Assembly: GCA_900316315.1 (NCBI GenBank) | Contig: ONCK01000003.1 | Coordinates: forward strand, 1 to 64,000 | Reading direction: 5' to 3' | Length of the DNA stretch: 64,000 nucleotides | Origin: an uncultured Prevotellaceae bacterium | GTDB taxonomy: Bacteria; Bacteroidota; Bacteroidia; Bacteroidales; Bacteroidaceae | Shown here: positions 16,380 to 25,534 of the stretch, in pieces | Numbering within the stretch: the first letter of the stretch is position 1 | Layout: every line of letters begins with the position of its first letter | Notes under the pieces: model-generated | Told to the model about the DNA's origin: nothing | The model's database searches: none | The model's input: the letters and a program-made list of their open reading frames with translations, nothing else | Program-made: the position numbers and the translations under genes

Positions 16380-19337
16380 TTGAAACACATACGAAGCCTT
16401 ATCATCATATCCTTAGCCCTGGTCATGGTCCCGGGCATTATTGTCTGCGGTGCAAACAAAAACACCGCCACGACACGCTTTTGGAAGGCTTTCAAGTCTA
16501 AATACAATACTTATTTTAATGGACATCAGGCCTATTTGGAAGGCCTGAGAGAAAAGAGAGACGGCAACAAAGACAACTACGTCATGGTCTTGCCCCTGCT
16601 TATTGCGGGTAACGAGAACTCAAAGGATTTGGGTAAGACAAACTTTGCGACAGCCGTTACAAAGTGCGAGAAGACCATACAGTTACACTCTATCCATACA
16701 AAGCCCGTCTTCAAACGCGGGCACCGATTGACGCCAAAAGAGAAACAATTTCGCCAGCGCAGAGAATTTAATCCCTTTCTCAAAAACGCGTGGCTGCTTA
16801 TGGGCAAGGCACAGATGCAAACGGGAGACTTTGTAGAGGCATCGGCCACCTTCGCTTATACAGCGCAGCTGTACGAAGCGGAACCGGATGTGAGCAGTAC
16901 TGCCCGCGCCCTTGAAGCTGTCTGCTATGCAGAACTCGGATGGTATTACGACGCAGAGCAATTGCTCGATCAGGTACGACGCATCGGCATACCCAGACCC
17001 GCAGCCCGAAGCTACAATCTCGCCCTGGCTGATCTGCATCTGCGACAGAGACACTGGGAAGAGGCGTTGCCCTATCTGCGCAAGGAGATCAAATACATGC
17101 CTCACGGCAAAGTCAAGGCCCGTGGATTTTTTCTCGAAAGCCAAATATGCAAAATCCTTGGCAAGAAGCAAGAAGCCTATAACGCCCTCAAAAAATGTCT
17201 TCGACAAAATCCGGCATACGAACTTAAATTCAACGCCCAGATTTCTCAGACGGAAGTCATGCCCAACGGGTCCAATAAGAAGAAGCTCACCAAGCTCAAG
17301 CGTATGGTCCGCAATCCGAATAACATAAATTATCTCGACCAGGTCTATTATGCCATCGGCAATCTCTACATGGCTATTCCCGACACGACACGTGCTATTG
17401 CCTCGTATGAGAAAGGCGGCCAGGAAGCCAAGCGTAAAACCACCGCTAAAGGCCTTCTTATGCTGCGCCTTGGTGATATTTATTGGCACAGAGAGAAGTT
17501 CGCCGATGCCTATCGGTGCTATAAGGAAGCTGTAAGTGCTCTAGACGCCAGCAACGATCGCTTCACTGAGATACGGAAGCGTTCTGAAGTGCTTAAGGAC
17601 TTATACCCTCATACCGAGATGATACATCTGCAGGATAGCGTACAGGCCCTGACCCGCATGAACGAGACAGAGCGCAACGCTGCCATCGACCGTGTGATTG
17701 CGATAGAAAAAGAGCGCCGCAAAAAGGAGGAAGAAGCTCGTAAGGACTCCGTTTACGAAGCTCGAAAGAGCGCCATATCCTCCAGTCAAGACGACAATAG
17801 CTCGAAAAGTTCATCCATATCCAAGCTGCCGATCCGAACGACAGAACAAAAGGGAGTATGGTATTTTTATGACCAGAATGCCGTACAGCAAGGTGCATCT
17901 ATCTTCCACAAACAATGGGGCAATCGTGTCAATGAGGACAACTGGCGTATTTCCGACAAGCAAGTTCAATCTGCATCCGTCACTAATTCTTCTGGCACTG
18001 TGGCACAGGGTGTCGGTCAGGCCGGACAGAAGACAGGCAAGCAAACAGGTAAAAATCGTCAGGCGGACCAGCAACAAGACGACAAGCAACAGCCAGACTC
18101 TCTCAATCCTCTCAAGCGAGCCTACTACATGGCACAGCTCCCCTTCACGCCCGACAAGCTCAAGGACAGTCAGGACAAGTTGAGACACGCCCTCTGGATG
18201 GCTGGCGTCATTGAGCAGGAGCAGCTAGCTGATTATCGTCTGGCCAACAAGACGCTGACGAGACTCTATACCGAATTCCCCGACTTCAAGCCGCGAGAGG
18301 AGTTGCTCTATCATCTCTTCCTGCTCAAGCTACGCTGGGGAACACGTGAAGAAGCTGAGGCCTACCGCCGTCAACTCATCGCTGAGTCTCCGGACAATGA
18401 GTACGCAAAATTAATCGAAGATCCGCTATTTGAGGAAAAGGCCCGTCACGGTATCGAAATGGAGGATTCTCTATACTCCGCCACTTACGATGCTTACTTG
18501 CGAGATGACATTAGCACTATATTGTCCAATACCAAAATATCTGAAAAGGAGTTCCCTGACGGACAAAACCGTCCCAAATTTCTCTTCCTCAAGGCCATGG
18601 CAGAGTTAAACTGTGGCGATGTCAAGGAAATGACGACTGCGCTCCACAATTTGGCAACCAAATATCCCGACAGCGACATTACCCCCATCGCCCAAAGCAT
18701 CCTGCAGGGCATCCAGCAAGGGCGGCGTCCTGTGGGTGGCACCTACTCCATGGCTGACCTTTGGGACAGCCGACGAAGCCTTGCCAACGACTCCGTACAA
18801 GCCGTCAAGGACGATACTCTAACCGCTGACAGAGCTGTTCCTTACACATTCATTCTCTTCTATAGCCCCGACTCCGTCAATGAGGGCAAGTTGCTCTATG
18901 AAGTGTCCAAGTTTAATTTCACTCAGTTCAACGTCAGGAACTTTGAGACTTCCACACTCTCCCATAAGCCCACAAGCCAACTCAGTGTCAAGGGCTTCCA
19001 GAGTTTTGACGAAGCTTACCATTATGCTACAGAACTCTTCCGTGATTCCTCTCTCCGTGCACTTCGCGCGCCAGTACACCCTGTTATCATTTCCGACCAA
19101 AATATGCAGCTCGTCGGAACCAAGTATACCATGGAGGAGTACCTCCTTTTTTACAAGAGGCATTTCATCCCCGTCCGTATCCGGCAGGATATCCAGTTGG
19201 ACAAGAAACCGCTCGATTTCATCTGGGATGAGTATCAAGAGGTCAAGTCCAAGGAATCGTCAACCACACCCGACGGTTATGACCCTGAGAGTAACGATAA
19301 TGTACCTCTAGAAGATGATAAGGGCGAATGGTATTAA
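16380..19337 (+). CDS. porW: PorW/SprE-type TPR protein of the type IX secretion pathway
   Basis: A 985-residue exported TPR protein matching the PorW (Porphyromonas) / SprE (Flavobacterium) family. Landmarks are TTRFWKAFKSKYNTYFNG at about residue 31 and a repeat-rich body with NPFLKNAWLLMGKAQMQTGDF. A low-complexity Lys/Glu/Arg and Gln/Asp-rich stretch lies at about 435-580, and there is a conserved C-terminal domain with FLFLKAMAELNCGD. The start codon is TTG; it is the only start that keeps the hydrophobic leader intact (residues 4-22, followed by C23), so a lipoprotein is possible although the lipobox is not canonical. In the known systems PorW/SprE is required for type IX secretion. It is followed by porX after 45 bases. 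Confidence 0.85.
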   Translation: MKHIRSLIIISLALVMVPGIIVCGANKNTATTRFWKAFKSKYNTYFNGHQAYLEGLREKRDGNKDNYVMVLPLLIAGNENSKDLGKTNFATAVTKCEKTIQLHSIHTKPVFKRGHRLTPKEKQFRQRREFNPFLKNAWLLMGKAQMQTGDFVEASATFAYTAQLYEAEPDVSSTARALEAVCYAELGWYYDAEQLLDQVRRIGIPRPAARSYNLALADLHLRQRHWEEALPYLRKEIKYMPHGKVKARGFFLESQICKILGKKQEAYNALKKCLRQNPAYELKFNAQISQTEVMPNGSNKKKLTKLKRMVRNPNNINYLDQVYYAIGNLYMAIPDTTRAIASYEKGGQEAKRKTTAKGLLMLRLGDIYWHREKFADAYRCYKEAVSALDASNDRFTEIRKRSEVLKDLYPHTEMIHLQDSVQALTRMNETERNAAIDRVIAIEKERRKKEEEARKDSVYEARKSAISSSQDDNSSKSSSISKLPIRTTEQKGVWYFYDQNAVQQGASIFHKQWGNRVNEDNWRISDKQVQSASVTNSSGTVAQGVGQAGQKTGKQTGKNRQADQQQDDKQQPDSLNPLKRAYYMAQLPFTPDKLKDSQDKLRHALWMAGVIEQEQLADYRLANKTLTRLYTEFPDFKPREELLYHLFLLKLRWGTREEAEAYRRQLIAESPDNEYAKLIEDPLFEEKARHGIEMEDSLYSATYDAYLRDDISTILSNTKISEKEFPDGQNRPKFLFLKAMAELNCGDVKEMTTALHNLATKYPDSDITPIAQSILQGIQQGRRPVGGTYSMADLWDSRRSLANDSVQAVKDDTLTADRAVPYTFILFYSPDSVNEGKLLYEVSKFNFTQFNVRNFETSTLSHKPTSQLSVKGFQSFDEAYHYATELFRDSSLRALRAPVHPVIISDQNMQLVGTKYTMEEYLLFYKRHFIPVRIRQDIQLDKKPLDFIWDEYQEVKSKESSTTPDGYDPESNDNVPLEDDKGEWY

Positions 19338-19382
19338 AATGAAATCTATCAGTCTCTTAAAACAGAAACTAAACAGCTTATC

Positions 19383-20930
19383 ATGGCCAATAGTAAACTT
19401 TTATGGATAGACGATGAGATAGAGATGCTCAGAGCTCCTATCCTCTTTTTGGAGCAAAAGGGATATCAGGTTGTCAAGGCATCTAACGGATCTGATGCCA
19501 TTGATCTCTGTCGCGAAGAGCACTTTGACCTCATCCTTCTCGATGAGAATATGCCGGGCCTCACCGGTCTCCAGACACTTCAGATGATCAAGGAAGTACA
19601 ACCTGAGGTGCCGGTCGTCATGGTCACAAAGAGCGAGGAGGAGGATATCATGAACCAGGCAATCGGATCCAAGATTGCCGACTATCTCATCAAGCCTGTC
19701 AACCCTAATCAAATTCTGCTAACGCTCAAGAAGAATATCCACCAGCGGGAGATTGTGGCTGAGACCACTCAGAGCCGCTACCAGCAGGAGTTTCGCAAAC
19801 TCGGTATGCAAATAGACAACGCTCGCACTTGGCAAGACTGGATAGACGTTTATAAGCAGCTCGTTTACTGGGAGCTTGAGCTGCAGGACATTGGCTCCGA
19901 GATGAGCGAAATGCTCAAGATACAGAAGCAAGAAGCCAACAATCTCTTCCAGCGTTTCATACGTCGCAATTACCAAGGGTGGATCGACGGATCCATCAAA
20001 GACCGTCCGCTGATAAGTCCCGATATATTCAAGAGCAAGATATTTCCCTTGCTCTCTCAAGGCAAGCAAGTTTTTCTGCTGATTATCGACAATTTCCGTT
20101 ATGACCAGTGGCGCATTCTCATGAAGGAAATCAGTGATTTGTTCACCTTTGATGACACCCTTTACTACTCTATCCTACCCACCGTCACTCAATATGCCCG
20201 CAACGCTATCTGCTCCGGTCTTATGCCGTTGCAGATTCAGGAAATGTTTCCCGACCTATGGGTCGAAGAAGATGAGGATGAGGGGAAGAATCTCAAAGAA
20301 GGTCAATTGCTCAAGACCCTCATGGATCGATTCCGTCGCAAGGAAACTTACTCTTATCACAAAATCAACGACTCCCTTGGCGTTAACAAGATCATCATCC
20401 AGTTTTTGCAAATTAAGAAAAACCAGCTCAATGTCCTTGTACTCAACTTCATAGACATCATGAGCCATGCCTCCAATGACCGGCAGATGGTGCATGAGTT
20501 GGTAGGCAACGAAGCCTCCTACCGTAGCATTACACAAAGCTGGTTTCACAATACCTCCATCCGCGCCCTTTTTGAGCAAATCGCCGCTTGCGGAGCCACG
20601 CTCGTCATCACTACTGATCATGGCTCCATCCGTGTAAACACGCCCGTCAAAATTGTAGGCCCGAGGGAAACCAACACCAATCTGCGATACAAGATCGGCC
20701 GTACCCTCGCCTACAATGACAAGGAAGTCGTCGACTTCCACGACCCGCGACGCATTGGGCTCCCGTCTCCCAATATCAGTACTACCTACGTATTTTGTGG
20801 CGGAGACAAATTCTTTGCCTATCCCAACAACTACAATTATTATATCAGCGTTTATCGCAACACTTTCCAGCATGGAGGCATCTCTCTCGAGGAGATGATT
20901 ATCCCACTCATCACCCTACAAGCGAAATAG
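19383..20930 (+). CDS. porX: PorX: response regulator with PglZ/alkaline-phosphatase-like domain
   Basis: The 515 residues start with a receiver domain (1-120) with acidic pocket D10-D11, phospho-acceptor D54 in LLDENMPG, the Thr/Ser of VMVTKSEEE, and the Lys of YLIKPVNP. A helical linker and a PglZ-type phosphodiesterase-like domain follow (FLLIIDNFRYDQW near 235; the metal-binding VITTDHGS near 405). This is the PorX architecture; PorX partners with the kinase PorY and controls type IX secretion genes in Porphyromonas gingivalis (known for the family). No histidine kinase is nearby. The porW-porX-tsaE order suggests co-expression. Confidence 0.92.
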   Translation: MANSKLLWIDDEIEMLRAPILFLEQKGYQVVKASNGSDAIDLCREEHFDLILLDENMPGLTGLQTLQMIKEVQPEVPVVMVTKSEEEDIMNQAIGSKIADYLIKPVNPNQILLTLKKNIHQREIVAETTQSRYQQEFRKLGMQIDNARTWQDWIDVYKQLVYWELELQDIGSEMSEMLKIQKQEANNLFQRFIRRNYQGWIDGSIKDRPLISPDIFKSKIFPLLSQGKQVFLLIIDNFRYDQWRILMKEISDLFTFDDTLYYSILPTVTQYARNAICSGLMPLQIQEMFPDLWVEEDEDEGKNLKEGQLLKTLMDRFRRKETYSYHKINDSLGVNKIIIQFLQIKKNQLNVLVLNFIDIMSHASNDRQMVHELVGNEASYRSITQSWFHNTSIRALFEQIAACGATLVITTDHGSIRVNTPVKIVGPRETNTNLRYKIGRTLAYNDKEVVDFHDPRRIGLPSPNISTTYVFCGGDKFFAYPNNYNYYISVYRNTFQHGGISLEEMIIPLITLQAK

Positions 20931-21017
20931 AGGGCACGCCTGACAAACGCAAGACACAATCAGACAGTTCCTTTTATACATCCAATCATTCAAACAACCC
21001 CGATATTCCAAAATCAA

Positions 21018-21485
21018 ATGCAAATATCAATACCTACACTGCAACAGTTGGATAGTGCCGCTCAGAATTTCATTGAGCATTATCTTCGTCCCGCGCTCGA
21101 CGGTCAGCCCGACGCCCCTACCCACTTCGCCTTCTACGGAGAGATGGGAGCTGGAAAAACCACATTCATCACCTCCGTATGCCATCAACTTGGCGTTACC
21201 GATGTCGTCAACTCCCCCTCCTTCTCCATCGTCAACGAGTATCAGTTGCCCCGTCCAGCCGACGCTTCCGCTAAGACGCCCCATGCCCTCTATCACTTCG
21301 ACTTTTACCGTATTAAGAGCATTGCCGAAGTATATGACATCGGTTACGAAGATTACTTCTACAGCCCTAATTTCTGCTTTATCGAGTGGCCAGAACTCAT
21401 CGAGTCCCTCCTCCCCGATGACACTGTGCGCATCCATATCCAAGTCACACCCGACCACCAGCGCCAATTTGTCATTGAGCCGTAA
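21018..21485 (+). CDS. tsaE: tRNA threonylcarbamoyladenosine biosynthesis ATPase TsaE
   Basis: TsaE is the small ATPase of the TsaBDE complex that makes t6A37 in ANN-decoding tRNAs. The 155 residues contain Walker A GEMGAGKTTF (about 37-46), the switch NSPSFSIVNEY, HFDFYRI, and the late motif FIEWPELIESLLP. Length and motif order are normal. It follows porX after 87 bases and is the last gene of the plus-strand run. The downstream palindromes CACATCCGGATGTG (21557-21570) and GCATGCT...AGCATGC (21596-21613) could stop transcription weakly, but neither has a T-run. Confidence 0.94.
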   Translation: MQISIPTLQQLDSAAQNFIEHYLRPALDGQPDAPTHFAFYGEMGAGKTTFITSVCHQLGVTDVVNSPSFSIVNEYQLPRPADASAKTPHALYHFDFYRIKSIAEVYDIGYEDYFYSPNFCFIEWPELIESLLPDDTVRIHIQVTPDHQRQFVIEP

Positions 21486-21729
21486 CAGAGAGAGGAAAAA
21501 GGAAGGAACATTGAAATAACAGTCCACTGTACGCTTGAAGTATGCCTGTCAAATGCCACATCCGGATGTGCTCTTATTTGTGTAGGCTATTTTAAGCATG
21601 CTGTCAAGCATGCGTATGACGATTAAAAACTAAATTTGTATGAAAAGTCGATTTCTCTTAACGAATTGCTGCTGCATTTTAGGAGTATTACGATGAGAAA
21701 AAGGCAAGGAACCTGCCTCGAGTGAACAG

Positions 21730-21867
21730 ATGAGAAACATTGATGCCAATGTAGCAGCTATACGCTCAATTATCGGTGAGAATGGCGCGTTGTACGAGCA
21801 AATGCGTTAACTGAAAGACGACCTGCATGGAATTATCCTTGGTCAGAAGAAAGTGACCGTTCAGTAA
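21730..21867 (+). pseudogene. Decayed short reading frame, unknown origin
   Basis: A frame from ATG 21730 to TAA 21865-21867 reads as plausible protein (MRNIDANVAAIRSIIGENG, then QLKDDLHGIILGQ-like) but has an in-frame TAA at 21808-21810. The frame can be extended upstream to about 21697 without a start. It is Glu/Ile/Leu-rich and coiled-coil-like. It is followed within 25 bases by a true-looking terminator, as if it were the 3' end of a longer gene that has been lost. No family is recognised. Confidence 0.35.
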
Positions 21868-21890
21868 TATATTCTTCATATTGCACATTG

Positions 21891-21925
21891 GGGGATAGTC
21901 GAGCGTGGCTGTCCCCTTTGTTTTT
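21891..21925 (+). terminator. Intrinsic terminator after the decayed frame
   Basis: Arms 21891-21900 (GGGGATAGTC) and 21907-21916 (GGCTGTCCCC) pair over ten positions with two G-T pairs and a six-base loop, followed by TTTGTTTTTG. The structure is typical of Bacteroidales terminators and marks the end of a former transcription unit. Confidence 0.65.
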
Positions 21926-22300
21926 GCCAATATTTCTTTCAGAGGAAATATTTTATTATCATTGGCTCGTTAAAAATTGTATGTAATGAACAAAAAAAAT
22001 AATCAATAGAGCACTTTCACTAGGTATTGCCGCAGTTATAAAGTTGTGGAACCTTTTTTGTCGCCAGGCGTTAAATTCATAGCTGATTGATTGCGGTAGG
22101 CGTTATGATAGTGTGGAATCATTTTCCTCTATCTTTTTTCTTTCACTATAATTTAAAGTTAGAAAATAAATACAAATGGAACGACCAAATTATAAGCGCA
22201 AAAAAGAAAATAACAAGAAGCAGTGTTGCGACACTCTTTTTTATTGTTGGAGTATTGGACATGTTGCTTGCATTTGGATTTACCCATGAGCTTCTACAGT

Positions 22301-22680
22301 TTAGCTCTTTAAATAGTCTACATTCTCCTCAAATTTTACGTTCTTTGTGGTAAACACAACAGAACGTTTTAAATGACTTAGCACGAGAACGTCAGGCTTG
22401 TATGAGCTTCCTACTTCTACAGATAACAGGTTGTCCTCGACTGTATGTACAATGATTTTCTCCGAGGTATGTACGATAAGATGCGTCACTGAATCGTCTC
22501 TAAGATAAATCACGCACGCACGTTTCTTGTTTACTCTTATCTTAACATCCGACTTTCCAAGGGCGACACATACCCTTGGGTTGAGCACAGAATAAGCCTT
22601 ACAACTAGGATATTGTTCTCTAGCAGTACCCTCTCATCGAAATTAGCCTTGATGAAATTGTTTTGGGCCAGTGACGTGCA
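22301..22680 (-). pseudogene. Probable frameshifted gene fragment, unknown function
   Basis: Two minus-strand frames read like one protein broken by a shift near 22575. One gives NNFIKANFDERVLLENN (about 22660-22610); the other (22588-22301) gives a Val-rich 95-residue stretch with KIRVNKKRACVIYLRDD and a repeated HT/VHT pattern (IVHTSEKIIVHTVED). The amino-acid usage looks protein-like, with alternating hydrophobic residues as in beta sheets, but I recognise no family. No start with a promoter is visible. It lies in the 1.5-kb gap between tsaE and nqrF. Confidence 0.3.
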
Positions 22681-22726
22681 AGAGCGAAGTCTATACCCTA
22701 TATATTTGTCGATAAGACTCTGTCAA

Positions 22727-22837
22727 TTAAGTCCTAGAGTTTTCACATTCCTGTTTACCCCTAACAATAAAACTATCGTCTTTAATCTCCTTCGCCCTGA
22801 TATGCACAGGCTCGAAATCATAATTCTTCTTTGTCAT
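22727..22837 (-). pseudogene. N-terminal fragment of a tyrosine-recombinase-like integrase
   Basis: The frame MTKKNYDFEPVHIRAKEIKD starts at 22837 and ends after 36 codons. The first 20 residues resemble the arm-DNA-binding N-terminus of Bacteroidales site-specific integrases (recalled, not searched). After that the reading departs from the family, so the gene is truncated. Upstream on the same strand lie three GGTGACA repeats (22856-22887), of a kind often seen before such integrases. It would be a scar of an integrated element downstream of the nqr operon. An unrelated short frame remains possible. Confidence 0.35.
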
Positions 22838-22855
22838 ATCGCATAATTTTGTTTT

Positions 22856-22887
22856 GGGTGACACTCTTAGGTGACACTTGGGTGACA
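22856..22887. repeat. Three GGTGACA direct repeats
   Basis: GGGTGACA (22856-22863), AGGTGACA (22869-22876) and GGGTGACA (22880-22887) recur at 13- and 11-base spacing just upstream of the integrase-like start. They are iteron-like and could be arm sites of a recombinase. Confidence 0.5.
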
Positions 22888-22942
22888 TACCAACCCTAAT
22901 AAACCACGTACAAACCACAAAACACGAAACTTTTATAAACGG

Positions 22943-22971
22943 CGAAAGCCGCTGACTTAAAGCGGCTTTCG
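22943..22971 (-). terminator. Terminator of the nqr operon
   Basis: Arms CGAAAGCCGCT (22943-22953) and AGCGGCTTTCG (22961-22971) pair perfectly over 11 bases with a seven-base loop. On the minus strand it lies 37 bases past the nqrF stop and is followed by a T/A-rich tract. Confidence 0.75.
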
Positions 22972-23007
22972 TATAGTTTATATCGGTTTTTGTTTGGTTT
23001 CCATTCA

Positions 23008-24279
23008 TCACCCGAAGTTATCATACATGATACTATCCGGCTCTACGCCGAGAGAGTCCAGGTATTCTGTGACAGTCTTGATAAGCATTGGAGGGCCACA
23101 CAGGTAGTATTCACAGTCTTCCGGTGCTTCATGATCCTTGAGATACGTATCACGGATACAGTTGACTGCAAATCCAGCATAATACTTGACTCCTGCGGCA
23201 TCAGCTTTAGGATCCGGACGATCAAGAGACAGGTGGAAGTGGAAGTTGGGGAACTCGCGCTCCAGCTCCCAGAAATCCTCAAGGAAGAAAGCCTCTTGCA
23301 GAGAGCGTGCGCCATAGAAGAAATGCATCTCACGATCACGCGTATGAAGTGTCTTGAGCATGTGCATTACCTGAGAGCGTAATGGCGCCATACCTGCACC
23401 ACCACCGATCCAAATCATCTCTTTCCCGCTAGTAAAATTGGGATGGAAATCTCCATAAGGACCGCTCATCATCACCTTGTCACCAGGCTTCAGAGAAAAA
23501 ATATAGGAAGAGGCAATACCTGTAGGTACATTCTGGAATCCGACCTGCGGCCGCGGCAGGAAAGGTGTGGAGGCTATACGCACAGTAAGCGTAATAATAT
23601 CGCCTTCATCAGGATAGTTAGCCATCGAATAAGCACGTACGGTCGGCTCAGGATTGTGAGCTTTCAGTGAGAAGAGATTGAACTTTTCCCAAGAAGGCAG
23701 GTAGTCTGACCCAATGAGTGACTTATCAAAGTCTTTATCATAGTCAATACAGTCGTAAGCAGGTATACGGATTTGGGCATAGGAGCCAGGGATGAAATCC
23801 ATATGCTCTCCTGGGGGCAAAGCGACCTTAAACTCTTTGATGAAAGAACTTACATTGTTATTGCTAATGACTGTGCACTCCCACTCTTTGACACCGAGGA
23901 CTGACTCTGGGACCTTAATCTTCAGATCTCCCTTTACCTTGCACTGGCATCCGAGTCGCCAGTGATCAAGTATTTGCCGGCGCGTAAAATGTCCCTTCTC
24001 CACATCGAGGATTTGACCGCCGCCTTCAACAACCTGTACTTTACACTGCCCACAGGAGCCTTTTCCTCCGCATGCTGACGGAAGATGGACACCATTTTCT
24101 GCAAGTGTCGTAAGCAAACTTTGACCTTGGTTGACTGAGAGCGTATCCTTGTCATTAATGGTGATACTTACTTTTCCGCTGGGCAGAAGATAGCGTTTAG
24201 CTATCAAGAGTATGATGACCAGGACCAAAATAATGGCCCAAAAGACGAGAATGCTTGATAATATAAATTGAATATCCAT
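23008..24279 (-). CDS. nqrF: Na+-translocating NADH:quinone reductase subunit F
   Basis: NqrF is the NADH-oxidising entry subunit of Na+-NQR. The 423 residues have one N-terminal membrane anchor (about 5-27). A 2Fe-2S ferredoxin domain follows with C70, C76, C79 (CGGKGSCGQC) and C111 as the fourth ligand (C113 is adjacent). The C-terminal half is a ferredoxin-NADP-reductase-like domain with the FAD motif RAYSMANYP and the NADH-binding GGGAGMAPLRSQ. It ends with the typical DSIMYDNFG tail. It starts ten bases after the nqrE stop and closes the operon before the terminator at 22943-22971. Confidence 0.96.
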   Translation of the reverse strand: MDIQFILSSILVFWAIILVLVIILLIAKRYLLPSGKVSITINDKDTLSVNQGQSLLTTLAENGVHLPSACGGKGSCGQCKVQVVEGGGQILDVEKGHFTRRQILDHWRLGCQCKVKGDLKIKVPESVLGVKEWECTVISNNNVSSFIKEFKVALPPGEHMDFIPGSYAQIRIPAYDCIDYDKDFDKSLIGSDYLPSWEKFNLFSLKAHNPEPTVRAYSMANYPDEGDIITLTVRIASTPFLPRPQVGFQNVPTGIASSYIFSLKPGDKVMMSGPYGDFHPNFTSGKEMIWIGGGAGMAPLRSQVMHMLKTLHTRDREMHFFYGARSLQEAFFLEDFWELEREFPNFHFHLSLDRPDPKADAAGVKYYAGFAVNCIRDTYLKDHEAPEDCEYYLCGPPMLIKTVTEYLDSLGVEPDSIMYDNFG

Positions 24280-24288
24280 TTTCGTAAT

Positions 24289-24897
24289 CTAAATTTTCAA
24301 GCCCGAAAAGCACATGAATGCCATGGCCATCAAGCCTACGGTGATGAAGGTAATACCCAGGCCTTGAAATGATTTGGGTACGCGCGTATAGGCCATTTTT
24401 TCTCTGATTGCCGCAAGGCCTACAATAGCGAGAAGCCATCCTAGTCCGCTACCCAGGGCATATACGATAGCATCTACCACTCCGCCGATATACTGCGTGC
24501 TGGTCGGAGCAAGGGCAATGCGCTGCTGCATAAAAAGTGAAGCACCCATGATAGCGCAGTTGACAGCTATCAAAGGCAGAAAGATACCTAAGGCATTGTA
24601 AAGAGAGGGGCTAAAACGCTCCACTATCATCTCCACCAACTGAGTGATGCCAGCAATAACAGCAATAAAGAGAATAAAACTCAAATATCCGAGTCCCATC
24701 GGATCAAGTACCTTTGTCTGCAACAGATAATTGACTGGCACTGTAACAAGCAGAACAAATGTAACGGCTAAACCAAGGCCCAATGATGTCTTGACATTCT
24801 TTGAGACAGCAAGATAAGAACACATCCCGAGGAAGGATGCAAAAATCATGTTATCTACAAAGATAGACCTAATAAAGAGACTGATTGCGTGTTCCAT
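24289..24897 (-). CDS. nqrE: Na+-translocating NADH:quinone reductase subunit E
   Basis: NqrE is a 202-residue, six-helix inner-membrane subunit that, with NqrD, holds an iron centre between the two half-channels of the pump. The start [18 protein letters not shown] and the stretch [18 protein letters not shown] are typical; the Cys in this stretch and another near the end of the fourth helix (VNCAIMGAS) fit the conserved cysteines of the family. The length matches the family. It lies between nqrD (8-base gap) and nqrF (9-base gap). Confidence 0.95.
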   Translation of the reverse strand: MEHAISLFIRSIFVDNMIFASFLGMCSYLAVSKNVKTSLGLGLAVTFVLLVTVPVNYLLQTKVLDPMGLGYLSFILFIAVIAGITQLVEMIVERFSPSLYNALGIFLPLIAVNCAIMGASLFMQQRIALAPTSTQYIGGVVDAIVYALGSGLGWLLAIVGLAAIREKMAYTRVPKSFQGLGITFITVGLMAMAFMCFSGLKI

Positions 24898-24905
24898 GGT
24901 TACGA

Positions 24906-25529
24906 TTATTTAGTGTCTTTATTAATTTTGCGATGTATAGCAATGATGCAGCCGAGTATGATAAGCGCCATAGCCGGCATGGTCATCATGCCATTGTCTG
25001 CATATCCGGCATCATACACACATTGAGGTATCACCTTGAATCCCAATATGCTTCCACTGCCTAATAGTTCCCGAACAAAACCGACAATGACTAGTATAAA
25101 TGCGTAGCCCAGACCGTTACCGAGTCCGTCGAGGAAGCTTGGCCAAGGTTTATTACTCATTGCAAAGGCCTCGAGACGGCCCATCAGAATACAGTTGGTA
25201 ATAATAAGTCCTACATAAACAGATAATTGTACGCTCACATCATAGGCGAAAGCCTTCAGAATCATGCTAACGATCGTCACAAGAGCGGCGACAACGACAA
25301 GCTGCACAATGATGCGTATGCGGTTGGGGATGGTGTTACGGAGAATTGATATAATGACATTGCTAAAAGCAACAATGACCGTAACGGAAAGTCCCATTAC
25401 TATTGCCGGCTTGAGTTGTGAGGTGACAGCTAAAGCCGAGCAGATGCCAAGTATCTGAACTGCTATTGGATTGTTCAGATTAAGAGGATTGAGAAATGCC
25501 TCTTTGCTTTGTTTGGATAGTATACTCAT
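24906..25529 (-). CDS. nqrD: Na+-translocating NADH:quinone reductase subunit D
   Basis: NqrD is the partner of NqrE in the membrane core of Na+-NQR. The frame is open further upstream, but the ATG at 25527-25529 ([16 protein letters not shown]) is chosen because the extra 18 residues would overlap nqrC and are not family-like. This gives 207 residues and six helices. The cysteines in [13 protein letters not shown] and TNCILMGR match the paired Cys that bind iron with NqrE. The nqrC stop lies five bases upstream of the start. Confidence 0.94.
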   Translation of the reverse strand: MSILSKQSKEAFLNPLNLNNPIAVQILGICSALAVTSQLKPAIVMGLSVTVIVAFSNVIISILRNTIPNRIRIIVQLVVVAALVTIVSMILKAFAYDVSVQLSVYVGLIITNCILMGRLEAFAMSNKPWPSFLDGLGNGLGYAFILVIVGFVRELLGSGSILGFKVIPQCVYDAGYADNGMMTMPAMALIILGCIIAIHRKINKDTK

Positions 25530-25534
25530 GGACT

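Noticed and set aside
21557..21613. Palindromes after tsaE as its terminator
   Set aside because: Neither CACATCCGGATGTG nor the GCATGCT hairpin has a T-run, and the first has no loop, so I do not call a terminator there.
22087..22353. An 88-codon frame with a hydrophobic segment
   Set aside because: A membrane-like stretch is visible but the start is arbitrary, neighbouring frames are also open, and no family is recognised; too weak to call a gene.
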